Assembly (NCBI GenBank): GCA_902478455.1 | Contig: CABSLJ010000118.1 | Coordinates: 1 to 7,840 of the forward strand | DNA: 7,840 bases | Direction of reading: 5' to 3' | Origin: an uncultured Oscillospiraceae bacterium | GTDB lineage: Bacteria; Bacillota; Clostridia; Oscillospirales; Acutalibacteraceae | Shown: in pieces, positions 1 through 5,319 of the stretch | Position numbering within the stretch: the stretch's first letter is position 1 | How the letters are laid out: each line of letters starts with the position of its first letter | Made by a program: the position numbers and the translations under genes | Notes under the pieces: model-generated | Told to the model about the DNA's origin: nothing | The model's input: the letters and a program-made list of their open reading frames with translations, nothing else | Databases searched by the model: none

Positions 1-17
1 CTCCCGGCCCGAGGATG

Positions 18-422
18 TCAGTGGCAGCCGCCGCAGCTTGCGCAGTTGCCGCCGCAGGATTCCGCATAGTCGGTCGTCTCTGGGTCCTCCCCTTCGGCCG
101 ACTGATTGATGATGGCGTTTACCCGGCGCAGAAGAGCGTCCATCTCCTCGCGCGCCACGTTGTAGGCGGCCATGTTATCATTCTCCATCACGTGGGTGTA
201 GACCTCGCGCAGTTCGAGGTTGAGCTTCTGGAGCTTGTCCTCGTCGCGGTCTTCCTTGTTGGCCTCATTGCTCAGCGCCAGGCGCTTGAGGTTGAATTCT
301 CCGATGAGTTCCTGCAGGGCAGCGTCGTCATCGCTGTTCTGCTTGGCCACCTGCAACGCGAGATAGCGCTCGTCCGCCTGAATCGCCTTGCCGAGTTCTC
401 TTGCCATAGTAATGATATCCAT
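18..422 (-). CDS. YlbF/YmcA (RicA/RicF) family regulator with four-cysteine tail
   Basis: This 134-residue protein is mostly charged helix (about residues 1-105), as in the YlbF/YmcA family (formerly DUF964). It ends in a tail carrying C123, C127, C130 and C133, spaced CX3CX2CX2C. In Bacillus subtilis, members of this family (RicA/YmcA, RicF/YlbF) act with RicT/YaaT in an Fe-S-containing complex that affects RNase Y-dependent mRNA maturation and development. The cysteine tail fits metal or Fe-S binding, but that is inferred here. The ATG start has an AGGAGG at 434-439, about 11 bases upstream, slightly long. It lies 116 bases downstream of miaB on the same strand, like ymcB-ymcA of B. subtilis. 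Only 17 bases remain after its stop. They read GGGAG at the edge, possibly the ribosome binding site of a next gene; mutS is common there in Clostridia, but this is a guess. RicA and RicF cannot be told apart by eye. Confidence 0.92.
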   Translation of the reverse strand: MDIITMARELGKAIQADERYLALQVAKQNSDDDAALQELIGEFNLKRLALSNEANKEDRDEDKLQKLNLELREVYTHVMENDNMAAYNVAREEMDALLRRVNAIINQSAEGEDPETTDYAESCGGNCASCGGCH

Positions 423-492
423 CTGAAATCAGTCCTCCTGTAATTTTATCATTCCGATTCTGTGTTTTGTGCCGGGTCTGTGCGGCTGCCGG

Positions 493-513
493 AAAAACGG
501 CGTCCGCCGCCGT
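493..513 (-). terminator. Terminator-like hairpin after miaB
   Basis: On the minus strand, ACGGCG, a five-base loop and CGCCGT form a perfect 6-bp GC-rich stem followed directly by TTTTT. It starts 25 bases after the miaB stop and lies about 70 bases before the YlbF-family start. It looks like a short intrinsic terminator. Because the next gene is co-directional and no good promoter is visible in between, it may terminate only partly or mark an mRNA processing point. Confidence 0.6.
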
Positions 514-538
514 CCTGCCGGGCTGTTTTTCTGTTGCG

Positions 539-1942
539 TCAGACGAGCTCGCCTTTTAAAATCCAGTTTCTCGCCTTCGTTATGCGGACGTCGGCAAAAC
601 GGCCGATGAGCTCCCGCGGACCGGGAAACTCCACGATGATGTTGCCTTCGCTCCGGCCGCAGAGCTCTCCCTCTTTGGAGGAAGGCTCCTCACAAAGCAC
701 CCGCAGCACACTTCCCACCATGGAGGCGCACCGCCCGGCCGCTACCTCCTCCTGCACCCGGAGCAGCTCCGAAAACCACGCTGATTTTTCCTTGGCGGGC
801 ACGGGGTCGTCCATCTTTGCGGCGGGGGTACCTACGCGCGGGGAAAAAATAAAGGTAAAAAGGGAGGTAAAACCCACCTCGCGGACCAGATCCAACGTTT
901 CTTCAAATTCCTCGTAGGTCTCCCCTGGAAAACCGACGATGACATCGCTCGTCAGGGAGAGGCCGGGCATTCTTTCCTTGGCGTAATGTATGATTTCCAG
1001 ATACCGTTCCCTGGTATACCCCCGGTTCATTTCCTTTAATACCCGGTTGCTGCCCGATTGGAAGGGCAGGTGCAGGTGACGGCAGACATGGCGGCTTTCG
1101 GCCATCGCGTCTATGAGCGCACGGCCCGCGTCCTTGGGATGGGAGGTCATGAAGCGAATCCAGTAGTCGCCGTCAATCTCATCGATGCGGCGCAGCAGGG
1201 CGGCAAAATCGATGTTCTCCCGCAGCTTGCGGCCGTAGGAATTGACGTTCTGCCCCAAAAGCATCATCTCTCTGTAGCCCGCGCCGACGATGGAGCGCGC
1301 CTCTGCGAGCACCGCCTCCGGTTCCCGGCTGCGTTCCCGGCCGCGGACATAGGGCACCACGCAGTAGGAGCAGAAGTTGTCGCACCCATACATGACGGGA
1401 AGCCATGCTTTAAACGCGCCGTCCCGATGGACGGGGATTTCTTCATGGATGAGCATGTCGTCGTACCCTCTCTCAAAGACCCGCTTGCCGCCGCAGAAGA
1501 CGTCATAGAGCATCTCCGGCAGACGGTGCATGGCGTGGGTCCCGAAGACCAGGCCGACGAAGGGATAGCTTTTCTGAATTTTTTCGGCCACGTGCTCCTG
1601 CTCCATCATGCAGCCGCACAGGGCGATGAGCATGGAGGGAAAGCGCCGTTTGAGATTCTTGAGCGCCCCCACGTTGCCGAAGATGCGGTCCTCGGCGTGC
1701 TCGCGGACGGCGCAGGTATTGAAGAGGATGAGGTCGGCCTCCTCCTCGTTTTCCGTAAAGGAATAGCCCATCCGGGCGAGGATGCCCTTGATTTTTTCAC
1801 CGTCGGAAACATTCTGCTGGCAGCCGTAGGTCCTCACTAGCGCCATCGGGACCGCTCCGCGCGCACGCGCGGCGATCGCTTCGGCGGCGAGGGCCTCCAG
1901 CTCCCGCAGGTCTTCTCTTGCGGGCTGCTGACTTTCGGACAA
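539..1942 (-). CDS. miaB: tRNA-2-methylthio-N6-dimethylallyladenosine synthase MiaB
   Basis: MiaB is a radical SAM enzyme that adds a methylthio group to i6A at position 37 of tRNAs reading codons that begin with U, giving ms2i6A in the cytoplasm. The 467-residue protein has the full family layout. The N-terminal UPF0004 domain carries cluster ligands C41 (in TYGCQQN), C77 (FNTCAVR) and C111 (CGCM). The radical SAM core carries C187, C191 and C194 in CDNFCSYC. A C-terminal TRAM domain spans about 400-464. The segment PYVRGRERSR next to the SAM motif, and ASHPK-like TSHPK, are typical of MiaB rather than the related MtaB or RimO. The start is TTG, supported by a well-spaced AGGAGGT at 1949-1955 and a promoter just upstream; no in-frame ATG has comparable support. 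It is the first gene of a unit followed by the YlbF-family gene. All catalytic cysteines are intact. Confidence 0.98.
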   Translation of the reverse strand: MSESQQPAREDLRELEALAAEAIAARARGAVPMALVRTYGCQQNVSDGEKIKGILARMGYSFTENEEEADLILFNTCAVREHAEDRIFGNVGALKNLKRRFPSMLIALCGCMMEQEHVAEKIQKSYPFVGLVFGTHAMHRLPEMLYDVFCGGKRVFERGYDDMLIHEEIPVHRDGAFKAWLPVMYGCDNFCSYCVVPYVRGRERSREPEAVLAEARSIVGAGYREMMLLGQNVNSYGRKLRENIDFAALLRRIDEIDGDYWIRFMTSHPKDAGRALIDAMAESRHVCRHLHLPFQSGSNRVLKEMNRGYTRERYLEIIHYAKERMPGLSLTSDVIVGFPGETYEEFEETLDLVREVGFTSLFTFIFSPRVGTPAAKMDDPVPAKEKSAWFSELLRVQEEVAAGRCASMVGSVLRVLCEEPSSKEGELCGRSEGNIIVEFPGPRELIGRFADVRITKARNWILKGELV

Positions 1943-1948
1943 AGCCGC

Positions 1949-1955
1949 ACCTCCT
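1949..1955 (-). promoter_or_regulatory. Ribosome binding site deciding the TTG start of miaB
   Basis: The minus strand reads AGGAGGT followed by six bases and TTG. This near-perfect anti-16S match fixes TTG at 1940-1942 as the miaB initiation codon. Confidence 0.8.
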
Positions 1956-1972
1956 ATAGTATCCGTATTCTA

Positions 1973-2004
1973 ATTATAATACCATATCCTGCGTTTTTCT
2001 TCAA
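1973..2004 (-). promoter_or_regulatory. Sigma-A-type promoter for miaB
   Basis: On the minus strand a -35 TTGAAG (1999-2004) is separated by 17 bases from TATTAT (1976-1981), preceded by TGg as in an extended -10 element. An overlapping TATAAT (1973-1978) would give a 20-base spacer. Predicted transcription starts near 1969, leaving a leader of about 27 bases that contains the ribosome binding site. It sits just after the terminator of the upstream glycosyltransferase gene, so miaB starts a separate unit. Confidence 0.7.
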
Positions 2005-2027
2005 GTATTGCGCTTCTTCGCGGTATG

Positions 2028-2056
2028 AAAAAAGGGACCGGAAATTCTGCGGCCCC
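2028..2056 (-). terminator. Intrinsic terminator after the glycosyltransferase gene
   Basis: On the minus strand GGGGCCG, a nine-base loop and CGGTCCC form a 7-bp stem with one G-U pair, followed by TTTTTT. It lies about 45 bases after the glycosyltransferase stop and ends about 24 bases before the miaB -35 element, separating the two transcription units. Confidence 0.8.
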
Positions 2057-2100
2057 CTTCCTGAAAGGACACGGCAGGGTAAAACGGCCCCTTCCGCCCC

Positions 2101-3066
2101 CTATTTGGTTCGCGGCTGATACATCCAGGGAATGGTTTTCCACGTCAGAAGCCTTCTGCGCAGCGAAGCGCTCGTCGATTTCCCGGCCTTCAGGAGGGAA
2201 TCGTAGCCCTTGACGCGGACGGCGCCGCGGATGGCGTTGTAGCCGTTGCCCTCCTTCAAAAGCAGCTCCACGCAGGAAAGGACGGTATCGGGCAGCTTTT
2301 CTCCCGCAAAGAGGTCCAGAAGCCGCCTGTCCTCCGGATGCGCCGCCTTGATAAGATTCTGGATGCGCAGCATCGCCTCCACGCGGTCAAAGCAGTAGTT
2401 GCCCACCACCTGGCCCTCTCCGCCGGTGATCTCATAAACCTTGTCCCTCGTCATGGGCGTGGGAGACTGGCTGATGTTGTCGGTGGAAAGCAGCACGCGG
2501 TAGACAAACTCCTCCGAATAGCCAAAGGAGCAGTCCTCCGAAAAACGGATGTGCTGCTCTGAAAGGAAGCCGCGCCGGAGGAACACCGCGCCGAGGTCGA
2601 TGGAAACAGCCGAATGGACCAGTCCCGCCACAAGCTCGGGACCGGTGAATTTCTTAAGCTTCATCTTCTGCGCGGCCTTTTCGTCGGGAGCGGCAGCAGC
2701 GCCGAAGATGAAATCGGCCTCGGTGCTCAGCGCCGTTTCATAGTAGCCGGAGAAAAAATCCCTGTAAAGCCTGCGCGGGAACAGGAAGGTGACATAATCC
2801 CCCGATGCCTTGTACAATCCGGTGTTCAGCGCGCTGGAAAGATTGCCCCTGCCGTTTTGGACCACACAGCCCTTGAGCTGCATATCCTTGATCAGCTGGA
2901 GCACCTCGAGCATGCTGCCGTCGGAAGAGCCCATGTCCACCACAAGAAATTCGGCCGGCAGACCGGCGGTCTGCCCCGCCGCGCTGCGCAGAATACCGGT
3001 GATCTCATGCTCCATATTGAGCATGGGGACAATAATGGAAAGCGTTGCGGAGTTCAATGTCACCAC
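2101..3066 (-). CDS. Family 2 (GT-A) glycosyltransferase-like protein, DXD motif altered
   Basis: This protein of up to 321 residues begins like a GT2 enzyme. LSIIVPMLN (9-17) is the first beta strand, and VVDMGSSDGS (42-51) is the usual nucleotide-sugar binding turn. NGRGNLSSALNTGL (71-84) and ASGDYV (87-92) follow as in the fold. The metal-binding DXD, normally a few residues later, reads FLFPRR (94-99), with no acidic residue there. FSEDCSFGYSEEF (175-187) resembles the acceptor-side acidic motif. No membrane segment is apparent, so it would act at the inner membrane face. The donor and acceptor are unknown. It lies downstream of gtrA and is probably co-transcribed. The start is uncertain: GTG at 3066 is the longest form, GTG at 3063 is possible, and TTG at 3057 has the best-spaced AGGAG (8 bases). 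The protein may be inactive or metal-independent, but that is inference. Confidence 0.88.
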   Translation of the reverse strand: MVTLNSATLSIIVPMLNMEHEITGILRSAAGQTAGLPAEFLVVDMGSSDGSMLEVLQLIKDMQLKGCVVQNGRGNLSSALNTGLYKASGDYVTFLFPRRLYRDFFSGYYETALSTEADFIFGAAAAPDEKAAQKMKLKKFTGPELVAGLVHSAVSIDLGAVFLRRGFLSEQHIRFSEDCSFGYSEEFVYRVLLSTDNISQSPTPMTRDKVYEITGGEGQVVGNYCFDRVEAMLRIQNLIKAAHPEDRRLLDLFAGEKLPDTVLSCVELLLKEGNGYNAIRGAVRVKGYDSLLKAGKSTSASLRRRLLTWKTIPWMYQPRTK

Positions 3067-3120
3067 TCCTCTCCAGAAAGAGAACTCCAGGTGCAGACAG
3101 GCGCGCCGCTTCCGCCGCGG

Positions 3121-3179
3121 GCCTTTGCGGTATATTTCCTGTGAAATCGAAGGTCGTTCTCAGAATAGCGCGCAAAGGC
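3121..3179. repeat. Nine-base inverted repeat between gtrA and the glycosyltransferase gene
   Basis: GCCTTTGCG (3121-3129) and CGCAAAGGC (3171-3179) are perfect inverted copies separated by 41 bases. They fill much of the 115-base gap between the two genes, and one arm begins two bases after the gtrA stop. In the transcript they could form a long-looped stem. No T-run follows, so this is not a standard terminator. Its function is unknown. Confidence 0.5.
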
Positions 3180-3181
3180 GG

Positions 3182-3613
3182 CTATCCCCATTTTCTATTG
3201 TCGTAAAGAAGGAATTTGCGCAGAAAAAAGTTGAAGAAAAAGGTCAGCACGCCCGCGGCGATCTTGCTGAGCATGTAGAACAGGCGCAACAGGTCGGTAA
3301 AAATCCAGAGAAACAGCTCGTTCAGGCCAAAGCCTGCGGCCACAATCGCCGCGGTCAGCGAAATTTCCACCAGCCGCTTTTGAAAGCGGTGCTGCTTAAA
3401 AACCAGCCGGTTGCTCAAAAGATAATTGAGCGTCCAGCCCAAGGCATAGCTGACGACGTTGGAGGCGAGGTGATGCAGTCCGAAGCCGCTCGTCAGCAGG
3501 AAGAGGATCAGGTAATCGCAGAGAAAGCTTGCCATGCTGACAAAGACGCTCTTAACAAGCTCCAGCGCCGTGGGACCGAATTTTTCCTGCAGCCAGCGAC
3601 CCATCCGCTCCAT
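3182..3613 (-). CDS. GtrA family membrane protein
   Basis: This 143-residue protein has four predicted membrane segments, at about 20-40, 46-66, 83-105 and 110-131, which is the GtrA layout. The signature NYLLSNRLVF (63-72) follows segment 2, and its echo FFFNFFLRKFLLYD (125-138) follows segment 4. GtrA-family proteins are thought to help move undecaprenyl-phosphate-linked sugars across the membrane for glycosylation of O-antigen, teichoic acids or other wall polymers. The substrate here cannot be told from sequence. I chose ATG at 3613 because AGAGG lies six bases upstream; an in-frame TTG at 3640 would add nine residues but has no comparable site. The glycosyltransferase gene follows 115 bases downstream and is the likely partner. 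Confidence 0.9.
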   Translation of the reverse strand: MERMGRWLQEKFGPTALELVKSVFVSMASFLCDYLILFLLTSGFGLHHLASNVVSYALGWTLNYLLSNRLVFKQHRFQKRLVEISLTAAIVAAGFGLNELFLWIFTDLLRLFYMLSKIAAGVLTFFFNFFLRKFLLYDNRKWG

Positions 3614-3649
3614 GTAAAACCTCTGTAAAAACAAAATCAATTTGTACTC

Positions 3650-3658
3650 AGTATATCA
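3650..3658 (-). promoter_or_regulatory. Extended -10 promoter for gtrA and the glycosyltransferase gene
   Basis: The minus strand reads TGa followed by TATACT (-10 at 3650-3655). No good -35 lies 16-18 bases upstream, so the call depends on the extended -10. Predicted transcription starts near 3643, giving about 30 bases of leader before the ATG at 3613. It follows the galK terminator. Confidence 0.45.
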
Positions 3659-3722
3659 CATTTTGAGGAGATATCCAGTAAATTCTTGAGAAAGCGTTTC
3701 GATGGATTTTGTACAGAACAAC

Positions 3723-3762
3723 AAAAGCGGAGGCTCTCCAAAAGGAGTTCTCCGCTTTTTTT
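3723..3762. terminator. Hairpin terminator downstream of galK, possibly bidirectional
   Basis: AAAAGCGGAG (3723-3732) pairs perfectly with CTCCGCTTTT (3750-3759), and an inner CTCC-AAAA-GGAG stem extends it. Reading from galK on the minus strand, the stem is followed by TTTTGTTGTT. Reading on the plus strand it is followed by an uninterrupted run of seven Ts (3756-3762). It ends galK transcription and could also stop antisense transcription entering galK. Confidence 0.8.
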
Positions 3763-3784
3763 GCCAGAAATATAGTTTTTTCTT

Positions 3785-3812
3785 CGCTCTCCCCGGGGAA
3801 ACCGAGAGAGCG
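3785..3812. repeat. Stable hairpin just after the galK stop codon
   Basis: CGCTCTC (3785-3791) and GAGAGCG (3806-3812) form a 7-bp stem with a short inner CGG/CCG pairing. It begins about 24 bases after the galK stop and precedes the terminator. No T-run follows it on the minus strand. It may stabilise the mRNA 3' end, which is inferred from position only. Confidence 0.4.
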
Positions 3813-3835
3813 GACGCCGCCGACGGCCGGATTTT

Positions 3836-5128
3836 CTAAAAGGAAACCTCCACGCCGCCGGACGGGCGGATAAAGAGCACATGGCAGGTTCCCTCGCCGA
3901 AGACCGCTTCGAGCTTTTTGCGGTACTCCTCCAGGCACTCAAAGGGGACAAAGGCCTGAATGGTCCCTGCGAAGCCGCCGCCGTGCACGCGCCAGGCCCC
4001 CTTGCCGCGCAGAATTTCCTCCGAAAGGGCCAGCGCGAGGGAGAGCCCCTGCTCCTTCGGCGTGGAGCAGGCAAAGACGTTTTGCAGATACATGTAGGAG
4101 GAATAGCCCGACTCTATGGACAGCTGTTTAAAGCGCTCGAAATCCCCGGAGGAGAGCGCCTCGGTCTGCTGACGGACGCGTTCGTTGTCCGCAAAGAAGT
4201 GGATGGCTCTGAGCACCGCGCGGTCGCCCAAACCGGCGCGCAATTCGCCGATGCGCGCTTCAAAGTCCGCACGGTCGCAGTCGCGCAGCACCTCATGGCC
4301 GAGCGCGGCCGCCACCGCCTTCATCTCCTGCGGCACGGCGGCATAGTCTCCCGTCAGGTCGGAATGGCTGCCGCCCGTGTCCACAATGCACAGCGCATGT
4401 CCGCTCTTGGAAAAATCAAAGGGAATCTGTTCGATGACGGGATTCTGCGGATCGAGAAAATCGATGGCGATAAACCCGCCCACGCAGCTGGCCATCTGAT
4501 CCATCAGGCCGCTCGGCTTCTTGAAATAGACGTTTTCCGCGAACTGGCAGATTTTCGCCGCCTCAACCGCCGGCACCGCGCCGTCGTTGTAGAGGTGGTT
4601 GAAAACCGTCAGCACCAGGTTTTCAAAGGCGGCCGAGCTCGAAAGCCCCGAGCCCTTGAGCACGCGGGAGTTGGTGTAGGCGTCAAACCCGCCGATCCGG
4701 TACCCCAGCTCCGTAAGCTTCTTGCAGACGCCGCGGATGAGAGAGGCGGAGGTCTCCGCCTCCTCGTCGCGGATGGAGAGGTCGGAAAGGTCGATGACGT
4801 CGATCTTGTCGTATTCCGCCGATTTCAGGCGAACGACGCCCTCGTCGTTCGGCGCGGCGGCGGCGAGGATATCCAGATTGACGGCGCCGGCCAGCACCCG
4901 GCCGTGATTGTGGTCGGTGTGGTTGCCGCCGATCTCCGTTCTGCCCGGCGCGCTGAAAAAGCGGAAGGCGCGCCCCGCTCCGTAGTGGGCTTGAAAGCCT
5001 TCGATCAATTCCTCAAAGCGGGCGCGCGCAAGGGAAAGCTCCTTCGGATCCTCCCCGTAAAGCCCGCGCAGCACCGCTTCGCTCTGCGCCGAGTGAATTT
5101 TCTCTAAAGCGGGATGCTTCTCGTTCAT
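3836..5128 (-). CDS. galK: Galactokinase
   Basis: Galactokinase phosphorylates alpha-D-galactose with ATP to galactose 1-phosphate, the entry step of the Leloir pathway in the cytoplasm. The 430-residue protein has all three GHMP-kinase motifs. The galactokinase signature PGRTEIGGNHTDHNHG is at 61-76, the ATP-binding GSGLSSSAA at 159-167, and the C-terminal HGGGFAGTIQAFV at 382-394. D210 in GLMDQM corresponds to the catalytic aspartate, and R63 to the conserved arginine. The signature reads GGNHTDH rather than the textbook GEHTDY, a variant I associate with Clostridia enzymes. It is somewhat longer than the roughly 390-residue E. coli type. I start it at ATG 5128 because GGAGG (5138-5142) lies nine bases upstream. 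ATG 5137 abuts that site, and the longer open frame to 5341 overlaps ligA and crosses the promoter. No galT or galE is adjacent, so it appears to be a lone gene with its own promoter. Confidence 0.97.
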   Translation of the reverse strand: MNEKHPALEKIHSAQSEAVLRGLYGEDPKELSLARARFEELIEGFQAHYGAGRAFRFFSAPGRTEIGGNHTDHNHGRVLAGAVNLDILAAAAPNDEGVVRLKSAEYDKIDVIDLSDLSIRDEEAETSASLIRGVCKKLTELGYRIGGFDAYTNSRVLKGSGLSSSAAFENLVLTVFNHLYNDGAVPAVEAAKICQFAENVYFKKPSGLMDQMASCVGGFIAIDFLDPQNPVIEQIPFDFSKSGHALCIVDTGGSHSDLTGDYAAVPQEMKAVAAALGHEVLRDCDRADFEARIGELRAGLGDRAVLRAIHFFADNERVRQQTEALSSGDFERFKQLSIESGYSSYMYLQNVFACSTPKEQGLSLALALSEEILRGKGAWRVHGGGFAGTIQAFVPFECLEEYRKKLEAVFGEGTCHVLFIRPSGGVEVSF

Positions 5129-5168
5129 TCTGAACATCCTCCAATGCGTCGATTTTTTGGAAAACCGC

Positions 5169-5192
5169 GAGCAGGCAAAGCTGCTCTTTTTT
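5169..5192 (+). terminator. Plus-strand terminator-like hairpin in the galK leader
   Basis: On the plus strand GAGCAG, a six-base loop and CTGCTC are followed by TTTTTT (5187-5192). It lies within the transcribed leader of galK but is oriented against it, as a terminator would be for antisense transcription. On the galK strand the same stem is preceded by six As and followed by GCGGTTTT, so it would be only a leader hairpin. Confidence 0.45.
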
Positions 5193-5248
5193 CTCCATGC
5201 CCCTTGGAAGACGGAGAGGAAAGACGGCGGAGAAAAGATCATGAGAAT

Positions 5249-5276
5249 ATTATAGCAGAAATGCGCGGCCTGTCCA
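5249..5276 (-). promoter_or_regulatory. Strong sigma-A-type promoter for galK
   Basis: On the minus strand TGGACA (-35, 5271-5276; one mismatch to TTGACA) is followed 16 bases later by a perfect TATAAT (-10, 5249-5254), preceded by TGc as an extended -10. Predicted transcription starts near 5242, giving a leader of about 110 bases before the galK ATG. Confidence 0.8.
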
Positions 5277-5311
5277 TAAAGAAATCGATCAAATCTCAAA
5301 GAGACCTGATC
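5277..5311 (-). terminator. Possible weak terminator of ligA
   Basis: On the minus strand GATCAGGTCTC, loop TTT and GAGATTTGATC form an 11-bp stem with two G-U pairs (5287-5311), nine bases after the ligA stop. The following GATTTCTTTAT is T-rich but not a clean run. It abuts the galK -35 element. Confidence 0.45.
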
Positions 5312-5319
5312 AAATTGTC

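Noticed and set aside
443..451. Extended -10-like TGaTAAAAT just before the YlbF-family gene
   Set aside because: Its start point would fall inside the AGGAGG ribosome binding site, and there is no -35, so it could not yield a normally translated message.
1058..1840. Plus-strand open frame of 260 codons opposite miaB
   Set aside because: It is antisense to a complete miaB, with no recognisable protein and no supporting ribosome binding site noted.
3614..3640. TTG start of gtrA at 3640
   Set aside because: The ATG at 3613 has AGAGG at proper spacing; the TTG has no comparable site.
3881..5107. Long plus-strand open frame of 408 codons opposite galK
   Set aside because: It is antisense to a well-supported gene. 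Such frames are expected in GC-rich sequence, and its translation shows no recognisable domain.
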